Positions 34,721 to 48,411 of a stretch of DNA of 64,000 bases are shown piece by piece (position 1 is the stretch's first letter; each line of letters begins with the position of its first letter). Origin of the DNA: Artemia franciscana (Eukaryota > Arthropoda > Branchiopoda > Anostraca > Artemiidae). The DNA is taken from the NCBI RefSeq assembly GCF_032884065.1, contig NC_088875.1, positions 43,013,291 through 43,077,290 of the forward strand. Reading direction: 5' to 3'. A model generated the notes under the pieces. The model saw only the letters and a program-made list of their open reading frames with translations, was not told where the DNA came from and made no database searches. The translations under genes were made by a program, and so were the position numbers.

Positions 34721-35841
34721 TCTCCACCCTTATAATTTTTATATTTGACGTTCGCTACTACAAAAGCTTCGCAATTGTATAAGGAGGACTCAATCCTTGA
34801 AAATTTTACCCCCGTCTGATTTTCAAAGATATAAATGCTTATGCAAATTTCTACTTAACCGATCTAATCAATCACATTTTATTTTCAGTGTCTTTGGTAC
34901 TTTAAAATTTGTGTAATAAAATCTTTTTCAGCCTTTTTAATTGTCTACCACAGGGGTTTGTGAAAGATAGCGGCTAACCTTGCATGTGGTTTACTCTTAA
35001 CCCAGATGTAATTTAAGAGTTGGCTGTTTGGCTTCTGCTGCTCACAACGTTTTACGCGGTTTTACCCTAAAATCCTGGAGGGGGGGGTTAAGTTTTCCCA
35101 AATCAAGTGAAAATGACAGGAAAATTGAAAAATGAGCCATATAGTGCCATTAAGGCAAAGATATACTAAATAAAACTGATCCGCTTCTGTGGATGCTTGA
35201 ATTATACAGGCCTACCTTACTTTTGACAAGATTTTTGAATGAACTAAATTTTAGCTGGGGGGACAAACAAGGGCAAGGGGGGCAGTTGCACCCTGCCCCA
35301 TAGCAAGCTAAGCCCCTGCTCCCAGGCAATGTGCAAATAATAATAATTCGTTCAGGTTTACAAATATATTAATGAACAGGTTAAAGAAAGAATATAAATT
35401 AAAATCTCATTTTTTCTCAGAAAGGGGGACATCAAATTTGTATTGATTTTATTTATTTTATCCTGTGTGGCTAAAAATACTATAATGAATCGCCTTATTT
35501 AAATTATAATCAGGGGCAGAGCTCCAACATTTTTATTGGGGGGCGAAAGGGGTCCAAGTCCGGAGGGTCACGGGGCATAGGCTATATAATAATTTTTATC
35601 CAAATTTTATCGGGGGCAACAACCCCCTTTTCTCCCCCTCAAACAACGCAACTGATTATAAAAAATTATTATTGTTGTTATTATTCCTTGTTATTATTCT
35701 AGTTATTACTAGTATTATCATATTAACAGCCTGCGCAAGTGCTGAGCCGAAAGCCTTAGATTCAGCTGTAGCCTTTCAGTAAAACATTTAGTGCTTTTCT
35801 TTCTGTGGCTAGTTTACAAGTAGTGCAAGTGGCTCATTGGC
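34721..35841. other. Non-coding
   Basis: No gene is recognised. G/C-rich segments near 35250-35330 and 35510-35620 (CAGGGGCAGAGCT, GGGCAAGGGGGGCAG) look like decayed transposon ends. Confidence 0.4.
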
Positions 35842-36015
35842 CAAGGCCATATCCAGGGAGGGGTGCCAGGTTTCATCTCCCTCGCCCCGAAAATGTTGCC
35901 CTACTTGTAAAAACATAACAAAAATGCTTTCAAACAAATTTTTTGTTTTAATTTTTGAATTTTTTTTTGTAAAGTATGCACCCCCTCAAAAAATAAAATC
36001 TAGGATATGGCCTTG
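35842..36015. mobile_element. ~174-bp MITE with 13-bp perfect TIRs
   Basis: CAAGGCCATATCC at 35842-35854 and GGATATGGCCTTG at 36003-36015 are exact inverses. Inside are AGGGAGGGG and TTTTATTTTTTGAGGGGG-type flanks. It is non-coding and no target duplication is evident. The 84-codon ORF across it is spurious. Confidence 0.65.
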
Positions 36016-37702
36016 TCAACGACTGGTGACCAATAGCTCAAGTATTCCCGAAAGTACTGTCTTTTTACTTTGCTTGTATTTAACTGAATGATTATTCTGC
36101 TATTCTTGATGGGAATTGAAAATCCGAGAGAAAATTGCACCACCTAAAAAAAAAAAAAAAAAAAACTGTAGAAAAAAAAAGGTAAAATAAAACCAAAATA
36201 AGTAGGCAAAAGTAAAAGTACTACCTTTTTAAAACCTATTAATAAGTCATTATTTTGAAGAAAGCACTTAAAATAATAATCGTATTCTGTTTGCAGTCAA
36301 AATAAAACATTCAATTTTTTTCGTACTATTTCTATTACAGAAAGAAATAGTCTTCGTTTTCATTAGAACGCTAGAAAAGTGCAAGGCTACTTGAAAGATA
36401 GCCGAGTCTTGGAGGCTAATTGCCGGTCAAGGTGGCAGCATTGGCACTAATCTAGTTTATACTAAAAGTGCATGTCTGTAGATTCTGTGTAGATTTTTAT
36501 GTGGAACCTCAATACCCTCCCTCAAAGGACTGCTATAATGGTCGCCCTGCCCTTCAGTTCCCTTCCCTCAAAATGACCTATGCCTACATCTGTAAGTAAG
36601 GAGTTTTACCGAAATCAAACTTTATTTTTAATTATGTTTAATTTATTACATTTCATACACATAAAAACGTTTTTATATGCAGTTGTTTCTTTTCCGCGGA
36701 CATATGCAGAAGAGCTCTGCTCCCCCCCCAAATCCTTAACGCTCCCAATTTTTTTTGGTAAGTCTTGTATCAATTATCAAAGAAAATTTGGTTTCATTAT
36801 TGACCTCCCCCAAAAAAAATTCCTGTTTGCATTCCTGTTCCTTGCCTTTAGATTTGATGAATTCGATTTAATCTTCACTTGAAAGAATCAACAGATGGTC
36901 TTAATGAAAGGGCAGGGCCATCTCAGCTAGACAGTCTCAGAAGCAGTGGCGTAAACTGGGAGGAGGCAGGTAGGGCCTTTGACCCCCTTCCCCCTCGTAT
37001 TTTGAAAAATACCTTTTTGGGGTCATTTTCATTTAATGGTGTCCTTTTTTTATTTTCATTGAAAAAAGAAAATACCCCCTATATATCGAAGAAATACATT
37101 TTGCCCCCACCCCCAACAAAAAAATTGTGAATTGACGTCACGGTTCAGAAGGTCCGTTCCAACAAAGGTTTTCCAGAACCTCATTCCAAGACCTTTTTTC
37201 TGCAGGTAATCAGAGCAAGCAGGTTTTCAACATTAAAAAGCACCTTTATAAATGGGGACCAAATTGAGGGGAAGGTAAGGGGACAAGTGCTCCCCCATAG
37301 ATTTTGAAAAATTTATCTCTGTATTTTCATCAAAAAATAAATTTTCGCCTCCTGCATTTGTGTGAATAGATGGCCTTGCCACTATAGCAACTAATCCTAA
37401 ATTAAACTTCAGTGGAATACTTTTGATTGGAAATTCAGGGTATGTTTGGAAGATTAAGTTTGTATAACTGGCTTTTTTAATCCTTTATTCGCGGTTGAAA
37501 GGAAAATCACGATTGTTATCTAAAGTATCATTTACACGGATGGCCTGGCTCCAAGCCTTTGATTGATTCATTGACAATCTATTCAGATTATCCTAGTGAC
37601 AAACAGTTTCCTATACTTTTTTGCTTTCTATTCATTCAATCATTCCTAAACGTTACTGGTTTTCTCTAGCTTTCCGGTACCGCCCCTTTTTGTGCTGTTT
37701 AA
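36016..37702. other. Non-coding upstream region of the forkhead gene
   Basis: No exon is recognised. Old transposon-end-like sequences occur (CAGTGGCGTAAACTGGGAGG at 36945, and a related C-rich segment at 37250-37390). ORFs at 36580-37130 are low-complexity and unsupported. An enhancer for the downstream gene could lie here but nothing identifies one. Confidence 0.4.
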
Positions 37703-37707
37703 CCAAT
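37703..37707 (+). promoter_or_regulatory. CCAAT box candidate upstream of forkhead gene
   Basis: CCAAT lies in TTTAACCAATAAGAG, 72 bases before the first ATG of the forkhead ORF. No clear TATA box is present. The sequence match is short and the call is weak. Confidence 0.25.
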
Positions 37708-37778
37708 AAGAGACGCTAGAGATAAAGGCAATATTATTCCATGGCGCACGTTCAGAGCTTTCAAGTTTATACGACAAT

Positions 37779-38882
37779 ATGAAAATGTCTTCCTGTGGTC
37801 TGTATTCCTTCTTTGACAGAGGTGAAAACATGTCTGAATTTCAAAGTGTTAGCAGCTACCCTTTGGACTTAACTGGACCTGGACTAAGTCAACCATATCC
37901 TTCTAGTGATGATAGTGCTATTGACGATGAAGAATTCACTGAAATAAATATTGATTCAGATGTGGAAAGTGAAATGAAATATGAACCTCAGTCTGGTGAA
38001 AAGCGGAAATTTGATGGGAGCGATTCAGCATCTTCAGGTATGGATGGTGATAAAAAGAAAAGTGGTCTTGTAAAGCCACCTTATTCATATATAGCTCTTA
38101 TAACTATGTCAATTATATCCGCACCGCAGAAAAAACTAACCTTGAGCGGAATATGTGACTTTATTATGAGCAGATTCCCTTACTATCGTGAACGCTTCCC
38201 AGCGTGGCAGAACTCCATTAGGCATAATTTAAGCTTAAATGACTGTTTCGTTAAAATCCCAAGAGAACCGGGTAATCCGGGGAAAGGGAATTATTGGACC
38301 CTTGATCCAATGGCCGAAGATATGTTTGATAATGGCTCCTTTTTACGCCGCCGTAAAAGATATAAGAGACACCAACATGATTTTTTCCGTGAAACCGCTG
38401 CATTTTTAGACCCATACCACGCAGCTCTTCTCGGCCACTCACCTGGATTCTTTCCACACAGTCCTGCTGGACTGCCACCACTTCAGTCCTTAGGCTTACT
38501 GCCACCTTTTAACGTCGGGCTCGGTATCGGACTCCCTTCGTTAGCTAATAATCCCTTTGCTGGGGGGTTACCCTCCTTCAATGATCTACATAATTCCCAT
38601 GCTACTGCTTTAATGCAGTTGAATCTGCCACCTCATTTAAGACTACCACAAACCTCTGTCCTAAAACAGTTGCCGTCGGTTTCGTTTAAACCTGATATAC
38701 CAAATGTTCCAGAAAAAAGTCCGGTGGCTAAACAGACTTTTAGTATTGAAAACTTAATTGGCAAAAAGGAAGAAAATGATGTAAAAACAGAGACTAATGG
38801 ACTTCGTAGTTTACATTTTCCTTCATTTGATATTGATAAGTGGCGGAGATTAGGATTGCCACTTCAGAATAATACCATATAA
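37779..38882 (+). CDS. FoxD: Forkhead-box transcription factor, FoxD class
   Basis: An uninterrupted 367-codon ORF encodes a winged-helix DNA-binding protein that would act in the nucleus. The forkhead domain spans residues ~99-197, from [14 protein letters not shown] through recognition helix 3 ([18 protein letters not shown]) to the basic wing end [11 protein letters not shown]. The block [17 protein letters not shown] and [14 protein letters not shown] are typical of FoxD (the fd59A and vertebrate FoxD3 group). The N-terminus is acidic (residues ~43-66). Near the C-terminus FSIENLIG (321-328) is an eh1-like Groucho-binding motif in the FoxD position, which predicts repression. The gene appears intronless, as many FoxD genes are. 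Alternative starts exist at Met3 and at Met18, which has the better context (AAACATG). Subclass assignment rests on motif recognition, without a tree. Confidence 0.93.
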   Translation: MKMSSCGLYSFFDRGENMSEFQSVSSYPLDLTGPGLSQPYPSSDDSAIDDEEFTEINIDSDVESEMKYEPQSGEKRKFDGSDSASSGMDGDKKKSGLVKPPYSYIALITMSIISAPQKKLTLSGICDFIMSRFPYYRERFPAWQNSIRHNLSLNDCFVKIPREPGNPGKGNYWTLDPMAEDMFDNGSFLRRRKRYKRHQHDFFRETAAFLDPYHAALLGHSPGFFPHSPAGLPPLQSLGLLPPFNVGLGIGLPSLANNPFAGGLPSFNDLHNSHATALMQLNLPPHLRLPQTSVLKQLPSVSFKPDIPNVPEKSPVAKQTFSIENLIGKKEENDVKTETNGLRSLHFPSFDIDKWRRLGLPLQNNTI

Positions 38883-39894
38883 AGTGATGCTTAGTGGCAG
38901 TTCCCAGTTTAAGCACAAATGATATCGCCTCTTTTTATTTGTTCTGTGATAATTTTCGTTCTGTTGTTTTCTGGAATATGAAGTTATGTTGATCTCATGC
39001 GTTAGATTGATTTTCTAAATGAAGTAATATTGTAAATATAATGATCGTCGTGTATTTGGTGTAAATAGATTTTTAAATGATATTCGATTAGTTTCTTTAA
39101 GAAATATGTATAGGATAGTCAGTTATCTCATCTTAGAAGCTGGAGTGTCAATTGAGGAGGAGCGGGGGGCTACCCCTCGATTTCGAACAGTATCTTTTTT
39201 GGGCATTTTCAGTGATAAACATTTTCGTGGAAGAAAAAAAAATGTGACTGCTCGGCCTATATTTAAAAAAATATTTTTCCCCCTTCCAGTAATCCTAAGC
39301 TTTCTTGAATTGACGCTCCTTCTGAGGAGAGGAAAATCGGGTAAAATTAGGAAAATATTTTCCTTCTAAACTAGCTGCAATAACACTGCAATTCTTACCT
39401 AATTTTAATCAATCTAATTCCATGTGACATTGCTCTGAAAGTATTTTGAAATTGAACTTTATTTCATCGGATAAAGTTGGTATCAAAGTTGACTAATTTA
39501 TTCAATTATTCGCATCTATTAATGACGTTTGTCGACTACGAAAGTCCTTGCGCCGACCCCATGACAGCTAGGATCCTCCGGCCAACATTTTTATTATTCA
39601 TTTTTAACATCCTTAGCTCGTGTGAAAATTTTCCGTTATTTAAAAATGAAAGTAGCGTACTATTTTAGAAATTTTTATTCCTTATTTTGGTATTTTCACA
39701 AATCAAAAAACCAACCACCCATTAGATATTGAGAAATACTTTTTTATATATTCATAATAAAATTGACAAAAATCATTGCCCTCCCTAAATTTTCGTTGTT
39801 ACGCCTCCCACTTTCCCCAAAATCAGTGTTGGGGAAAGTGGATGGACAATGTGAACCTTTCATTGTCAATTAAAACTGTCATCATTGACAATTA
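38883..39894. other. 3' flank of forkhead gene
   Basis: Presumed 3' UTR and flank. The first clean AATAAA I see is at 39756-39761, about 870 bases after the stop, so the true end is uncertain. A perfect 10-bp-stem hairpin CACTTTCCCC/GGGGAAAGTG lies at 39809-39840. The ORF at 39106-39369 is unsupported. Confidence 0.4.
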
Positions 39895-40805
<911 letters not shown>

Positions 40806-41811
40806 ACGTTTGTAAACTACTTCGGTCATTCATGTCTCAAAATATATACTACCAGTAACTAAAAAATTACAGGTAGAATATCTTTCATCTCAACCATTAT
40901 ATATTTTGCATATGTCATATGGGCTTTACTTAGTTGCCATTGGACATCCGTCGGGTTTAATCTACTCACTTCAAATAATCAAATGGTTTAAAAGTTTAAG
41001 GAATATTAAACAAAAAATGCATTTTCTTGCAGGAAATAAGGGAATGAAGAACCCTAATATATACTAATCGGTTAATTAATGGTCTATTTTTATCTCTTCT
41101 CGTTACACAGCCCACGTTTTTGAATTTAGCCTTCACATTTGAGCATAATGTGGCTATTTGCCCAACAATTGTTTCCCTTTTTATGAAAAATCGGGGTCTT
41201 GGTGTGTGGCCATCAAGACAACGCAACTACAAAAACAACAGCTAGCCTAATTGGAAAGTGTAGACTCCATAAGTTGTCTTTGCAGCCCTTTTCTACTTAC
41301 CGCTTCTAATATACAAGATAAAATTTATTCATCATAAAATACACACAATGTTACATTTTGTTGTTCCCCCAAAGGCTCATTGGCCTGTAAAGAAGGGGTG
41401 CAACAAACGAGTCACTTACTCAGCGAAGGAAAAAAAAATCACTTACTCACAGAGAGAGGAACAAAAATGAGAAAAGACAGTAATAATAATAAACAAATAA
41501 ATAAAATAAAATAAATCTATAGAACGTAAAAATTTAAATAAATGGAAAAAATAATTAAGTCTATTAAATAGACTCTAATAAAATAAGAATATATAAGAAA
41601 AGAATAAACAAATGGACAAAAAAGAAGCCAAAAAGTTGTTAAAACTTTTGTAACATTCTGAAAGAGCTAATTCTAGCAACTTATTCCATTCAATATGACT
41701 CACCGTTAAAGAATTTAAATCTGATCTTACACAAGGAATAAAAGGAACTTGAATATGTTTTTTATATTATATAAGCTAGTTTATGTTTATGCTATGCATA
41801 GTCTATGATTG
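40806..41811. other. Non-coding, AT-rich
   Basis: No gene is recognised. A-rich low complexity with AATAAATAAAATAAA lies at ~41480-41620. Confidence 0.45.
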
Positions 41812-43568
41812 TATTAAATAAAAAAAAACTAATTTTTTTAGCTGAAAGTAAGGAGCGACATTAAAACTTAAAACGAACAGAAATTAATCCGTATATGAAA
41901 TGGGTTGTCTCCTCCGCAGTCCCACGCTCTTTACGCTAAAGTTTTTAATTGTTTTAAAAGGTAGAATTGTGGCAAAGAGTCAAACTTTAGCGTAAAGAGC
42001 GAGGGACTGCGGAGGGGACAACCCATTTCATATACGGAGTAATTTCTGTTCGTTTTAAGTTTTAATGTCGCTCCTTACTTTCAGCTAAAAAAATTAGTTT
42101 TTTTTTATTTAATTTCTGAACGTTTTTGAACTAATGCATGTTTGGTTTTGGCTCTCCGCACATAAATTATTAAAATGAAATTTATATATTAATTCTTTTT
42201 TTGGCTAAATGGCTTTCTCTTAGTTTTGATCAGACGATTTTGAGAAATAAGGGGTGGAGAAGGAGGCCTAGTTGCCCTCAAATTTTTTTGTTACTTAAAA
42301 AGGCGACTAGAACTTTTAATTTTTAACGACCGTTTTTATTAGTAAAAAATATACGTAACTGAAGAATTAACTTACGTAACAAACTTTCATAACCTTATAT
42401 TTTTATTATGTATACGAAGGGGTTTGTACCCTCGTTAATACCTCGCTCTTTACACTAAATCGTAAGTTTTGTCCCAATTCTTTAAGAATGACCCCTGAAT
42501 CAGAAAGGCGTTAGAATAAATAGTTGAAATTACTAAAAATACTTTAGCATAAAGAGCAAGGTATTTATCTTCTCCTAAATACCTCGCTCTTTATGCTAAA
42601 GTATTCTTAGAACCCGTCATATGCGGAATAATCTCTTTTCGTTTTAAGTTTCAATACTACTTCTTCCTTTCATTTGAAAAAACGTTTTCATGTTTATTTT
42701 TCATTGTTTTCTTACAGTGATGCTAGAGAATCCTGCGCCCTTTTCATTGAATTTTTATTCCCCCATGACAGATTCCTCCAAGGAAAGATCCTCCAACATA
42801 GCCCCCTCTCCTCAGCCCCACCCCCAAACAAAATAAAATCCCCCTGAAAACGTCTGTACACTTCCCAATAACCATTACTATATCTAAACACTGGTCAAAG
42901 TTTGTAACTTGCAGCCCCTCCCCCAGGGATTGTGGGGGAGTAAGTCATCCCCAAAGACATAGTTATTATGGTTTTCGACTATGCTGAACAAAATGGATAT
43001 CTCAAAATTTTAATCCGTTGACTTTTGAAAAAAAATGAGCGTGGGAGGGGGCCTAGATGCCCTCCAATTTCTTTGGTCACTTAAAAAGGGCACTAGAACT
43101 TTTCATTTCCGTCAGAATGAGCCCTCTTGCGACATTCTAGGACCACTTGGTCGATGCGATGACCCCTGGGGAAAAGAAAAAAAAACAAAAAAACAAAAAA
43201 ACAAAAAAACAAATAAACACGCACCCGTGATTTGTCTTCTGGCAAAAAATACAAAATTCCACATTTTTGTAGATAGGAGCTTGAAACAGTAGGGTTCTCT
43301 GATACGCTGAATCTGATGGTGTGATTTTCGTTAAGATCCTAAGACTTTTAGGGGGTGTTTCCCCCTATTTTCCTAAATAAGGCAAATTTTCTCAGGCTCG
43401 TAACTTTTGATGGGTAAGACTAAACTTGATGAAACTTATATATTTAAAATCAGCATTAATATGCGATTCTTTTGATGTAGCTATTGATATCAAACTTCAA
43501 TTTTTTAGAGTTTTGGTTACTATTGAGCCGGGTCGCTCCTTACTACAGTTCGTTACCACGAACTGTTT
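41812..43568 (-). mobile_element. FB-family repeat, copy 4 (full length, minus strand)
   Basis: It is the reverse complement of the copy 1 layout. The terminal hairpin comes first on the plus strand (41812-42113; AAGTAAGGAGCGACATTAAA at ~41846 and its inverse at ~42058). The collinear body follows, and the palindromic head is last (43547-43566, CAGTTCGTTACCACGAACTG), preceded by GAGCCGGGTCGCTCCTTACT. Length matches copy 1 closely. It lies head to head with copy 5, only 235 bases away. No coding capacity is seen. Confidence 0.82.
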
Positions 43569-43803
43569 GATTATATTGTATCGATTGTTAATTGTACAAT
43601 TACATATAATATAATTATGGTACCACCAGCATAATCTGATTCTACAAAAAGGGAGATTTTGATCTCCAAGTTGCAGATGCTGTTTTGCGTTCATTTACGT
43701 ACTTGCTTCAGGAACAGTCCAGTTTATCTCCTTTCTTTATTTCCTCTGCGAAAAGATTATGTTCTCACTCATTTTGACCAGAAAAGACAAACGCGACAAT
43801 TTC

Positions 43804-45325
43804 AAACATTTCGTAGTAACAAACTGTTTGAAATAATAACCGAAACTCTAAAAACGGAATTTTGATGCCAATATATACAACAACAACAAAAATAGTTTTT
43901 ATTCTGATTTTAAATATATAAGTTTCATCAAGTTTAGTCTTACTCATCAAAAGTTAAGAGCCTTAGAAAATTTTCTTTATTTACAAGAAAAGGGAGAAAC
44001 ACCCCATACCATCAGATTCAGCGTATCATAGATCCCTACTGAAGAGGTTTCAAGCTCCTATCTGCAAAAATGTGAATTTTGCGAAGAAAGATCATGGATG
44101 CGTGTTTATTTGTTTTGTTTGTTTGTTTTTTTCCCCCAGGGGTGATCGTATCGACATAGTGGTCCTAAATTTTCACGAGAGGGCTCATTCTAACTGAAAT
44201 TAAAAGTTATAGTGCCCTTTTTAAGTGACTGAAAAAATTGGAGGGCAACTAGGCCCCCTCCGACGCTCATTTTTTCCTCAAAGTAGCCGGATCAAAATTT
44301 TAAGATGGCCATTTTGTTCAACGTAGTGGAAAAATCTAACAACTGTCTTTGAGGATGACTTAGCCCCCACAGTCCCCAGGGGAAGGGCTTCAAGTTATGA
44401 ACTTTTCCATTGTTTGCAAATAGTATTGGTTATTGGGAAGTATACTGACGTTTTCAGAGGGAGATTTTCTGGTGGGGGGGGGGGGGTTCGTGGTTTTCGC
44501 AGGGTGGTTACGTGAGAGGATCTTTCCATGGAGAAATTTATCATGGGGGAAACGAATTTATATGGAGGGGGTGCTTGATTTCCCGGCATTATTTAAAAAT
44601 AATGAGAAATTAAATGGAAAACAAGTTTTTTCAACTGAAAATAAGGAGCAACGTTAAAACTTAAAACGAATAGAGATTATTACATACATGAGGGGGTCTT
44701 CCCCACCTCAATACCTCGTTATTTAGGCTAAAGCATTTTTAGTAATTTCAAAAGAACTATTTATTCTAATTAAATTGCCTTTGTGGCTCAGGGGTCTTTC
44801 TTAAGGAATTAGAACAAAATTCGAACTTAACTGTAAAAAGCGAGGTATTTACGAGAGGGCGAACCCCCTCATATACATAATAAAATATTCGAATATAGAA
44901 GTTCGTTACATAAGTTAATTTATAGGTGACATATATTTATTACTAATAAAAATGTTCATAAATAAAACTAAAATCTCTAGTTTTTTTTTAAATTGGATGG
45001 TAACAAGGCCCCCTCAGCCGCCCCTTTTTCTCGAAATCGTCCAATCAAAACTTTGAGAAACCCATTTAGCCCAAAAAGTAAAATTAACATGCAAATTTTG
45101 TTTTAATTATTCATGTGCGGTGAGCCAAAATCAAAAGCAGCATTAATTCAAAAAGGTTCAGAAATTTAATAAAAAACAATTTTTTTTAAGCTTAAAGTAA
45201 GGAGCGACATTAAAAGTAAAAACGAACAGAAATTATTCCGTATATGAAAGGGGCTTCCTCCTTCTAACACCCCGCTCCTTACACTAAAGTTTGACTCTTT
45301 CTCACAACTCTACTTTATAAAACAG
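43804..45325 (+). mobile_element. FB-family repeat, copy 5 (tail hairpin half lost)
   Basis: A degenerate head CAAACATTTCGTAGTAACAAACTG is followed directly by AATAACCGAAACTCTAAAAA, so the GTAAGGAGCGACCCGGCTCA part is deleted. The body is collinear (GGGCAACTAGGCCCCCTCCG near 44231, G10 tract near 44474). The tail keeps only the left arm, AAGTAAGGAGCGACATTAAA at ~45196, and stops in the loop near 45325. Confidence 0.75.
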
Positions 45326-46172
45326 TAAATAACTCGTTGTATTGTTCAAATTAGTTAAGAGGTCTAGATTAGTCTAGATTAGGTGTTTTTGATGCTTTCA
45401 GGCAAAAGGAATTGTAATCGAATAAACAGTCCACGAGCAAAGTTGACAGCGAAAACGTAGGCTCCATATCAATCTTTTTGTTGTCATCGTTTCTTATATT
45501 AGAAGGTTCTTTGAGTAATCTGAAAAGATACCAAAATCAGCAATACAATTGAAGGGTTTGTGTCCACCCAAGCTCGATAATATTGTGGCCCTAAACTGAC
45601 CCTGGTCCGTACTTTTGCGGTTTTTTTTTCTTAAATCTAAATGTAAAGAGAGTAAGTTTAATCCTTCTGAGGTCTTCCGATCGAAACATTCCAATAAGTA
45701 TAAAGCAGCAGTACTTCGTACTTTTAAAATAGTGATTAGAGGTCCCACTGAAAAAATTGTCAGTTAGTCATTATCAGTTTCCTCCCCCTTGGGTCAGATC
45801 AGGCTTTTGGCCTTCACTTTTAATTAACAGAAATTACTGGACATCGACAAATGGACCATAGCCCTGGTTAGAAGGGGATTAAAAAATTTTATATTCACTT
45901 TCATTTCAATTGAATCCCAGCTGACCCCCCCCCCTGATGCCTGGATGTATTCCTATACCGAACATTAATTTTGATGATTTTGTTGTCTTGTATTCTTCTG
46001 TGAACTTGATTCGGCAACAGTTCAATTTATAACCTCTTCTGAAAGAAAAAAATATAATAACAGAAATCTTTGTTAATTCCATTTGAATGATTTCTATTTA
46101 CCAAATTTTAATAGCCACTTCAAGTGTCACTTCTTCCAATTCTCCCTCTACTACCTACCCCTTCCCCAACCG
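45326..46172. other. Non-coding
   Basis: No gene is recognised. The minus-strand ORF at 45494-45748 has no motif. Confidence 0.4.
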
Positions 46173-47481
46173 TTGCGTCTGGATTTCAGATCTTGACTCG
46201 TCTTGCGTCTGGATTCTAGGAGTTAGCTGATTTTGACTTTTTTCCCTTATTTCAACTGATTTCGAATAGTTGGTTCATAATGCCAAACAGTCCTAACGCT
46301 AATTTAAAATAAAAAAAAAGCGTAAAAAAATCAGGCAACTTTTGTATATAGATTATAACTACATCCAGATCTTACGGTTAGGGGGGGGGGTAGATTCGGA
46401 ATGGAAGTGGGGAAAGGGGCTCTATATTTTTATAGGGATATAATGAAAATTAAGAATTAGCAGAAAAATTCAAGTCATGCAAGCTTTTGACAAGCGCTTT
46501 CAAAGTTGTTACAAAAAACTATGGAGCTCTGAAAACAATCAGAGTAAATTATTGAGATATTACTTTCAGAGAAGCTAATGACAGTACACGCAAAATCAGT
46601 TCACTTCGTGCAACCTAGCAAAACGAACAACGGCCCATAGTAAAAAAACATTTTGGTACTTGTATGATATACCCCCTACCACTCAAGAAGTAAAACTAGG
46701 TCAGTCCTAATGAAATATACCTAAGTATGATAAAATATGATATTTTAGAAACAAATTTGGGCTATATATTTCCAAATTAGGGGGGGGGGGGGTAAAGCAC
46801 AGCGGGTGTGCATGCAAAATGTGTTAGTTGCAATTATTCTGATATTATGAAATAAGAATTGTTTTCTGACTTCAGACTATTAAAATATTTACCCCCCCCC
46901 CCTAATATGCAAATGTTTAGCTCAAATTATATATTTTTCATCTTTTCTGTCACTTCTCTTTGTCTTTTCTCACGCTAAGTTGAAAGAAACTAGCGAAAGA
47001 AACCGGTTTACAGTGAGTTAATGCATTAACAACTTGAGCGGTTATATATAAACATTTATAATACTAAAATATCCTCTTTAATACTAGCTAGCTGACTCCC
47101 TTACTTAATATTTTCTTTTATCATCTCTACAACACCAGGTATGAAATACCAATATTCCTTAATGCTACGAACACTGTATTCCCCTATCACATGTTTTAGA
47201 AAATTAAAACTTTCTAGGAAGAATTCAGCGTTTGATCTAACCGAAAGTCATACAAATATCTCTTCTATTTCTATTGAAAAGAAACTATTTTCCATAAGAA
47301 AGACAAAAGCTGTTGTCAAAATTCAACCAAAGAATAGGAATACAAAGTGGTTCTGATAACCTACTGGAAGTATGTTTTTGAAAATTCTAGTAAACCAGTT
47401 TATAACATTCGACTAAAAAATATTGAAATGACAGAAAATATTACGAGTTTATATTATAATATTATTATATTTACGAAAATT

Positions 47482-47569
<88 letters not shown>

Positions 47570-48070
47570 CAAATCGCTCTTTACTTATTTTTTTCGCTTT
47601 GTTTACTATGGGCCGTTGTTCGTTTCGCTAGGTTGCACGAAGTTAACCGATTTTGCGTTTACTGTCATTAGCTTCTCTGAAAATAATATCTCAATAATTT
47701 ACTCTAATTATTTTCAGAGCTCCAGGGTTTTCTGCAACAACTTTAAAAGCGCTTGTCAAAAGCTTGCATGACTTGAATTTTTTCTGCTAAGTTTTTAATT
47801 TTCATATGTCCCTATAAGAAATTATAGCCCCTTTCCCCACTTCCCTTCTGAATTTATTCCCCTAACCGTAATATATGGATGTAGTTACAATCTATATACT
47901 AAAGTTGCCTTTTTTTAACGCTTTTTTACTTTAAATTATTGTTAGGACTGTTTGGCATTATGAAATGTGAACCAACTATTCAAAATCAGTTAAAATAAGG
48001 GGAAAAAGTCAAAATAAGCTAACTTCTAGAATCCAGACGCAAGACGAATCAAGATCAGAAATCGCAGGCT
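46173..48070. mobile_element. Large foldback element, ~1.9 kb with ~470-bp inverted arms
   Basis: The left arm (46173-46645) and right arm (47601-48070) are imperfect inverses over their whole length. Examples are GTCTTGCGTCTGGATTCTAG versus CTAGAATCCAGACGCAAGAC, ATGCCAAACAGTCCTAAC versus TTAGGACTGTTTGGCAT, and AAGTCATGCAAGCTTTTGAC versus GTCAAAAGCTTGCATGACTT. The spacer holds an inner inverted pair with G-run cores (46748-46795, 46890-46945), a segment similar to 53060-53260, and a TA tract. No transposase is visible. The 71-codon ORF at 47141-47356 lies in the dispersed spacer segment. Confidence 0.85.
47484..47566 (+). repeat. (TA)n microsatellite, about 41 dinucleotides
   Basis: An unbroken TA tract inside the spacer of the 1.9-kb foldback element. 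Confidence 0.93.
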
Positions 48071-48411
48071 GTTAATTAGAGACACATTTGACAATTAATG
48101 TTTTTACCTGTCCAGTTTTTATAAACCTTTTTCAGCTCCAGAACAATGTGCTAAATGGTGCGAAAAATGAAAGTTATTAGTGCCAATTTAACCAGCACCA
48201 GCAGCCCACTGGATAAAAATAGGGTGATGATAAGTGGCTCATACGACAGATAATATTTTTCCTATCCGCTTTTTACGAGTTCATAACAACTGAACCCAAA
48301 TCAAGTGCCATATGACACAAAAAAAGGAAAGCACTGGTGCCGCCTCTGAGATTACTGGGGTTCATTTGGGCTAGGAGTCTCTGCAAACTTTCTTTAGATC
48401 AAACCTGGTGA

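Noticed and set aside
36580-37130. ORFs of 83-100 codons upstream of the forkhead gene as additional 5' exons
   Set aside because: They have low-complexity or transposon-end-like composition, no forkhead-family N-terminal similarity, and the forkhead ORF already has its own start codons.
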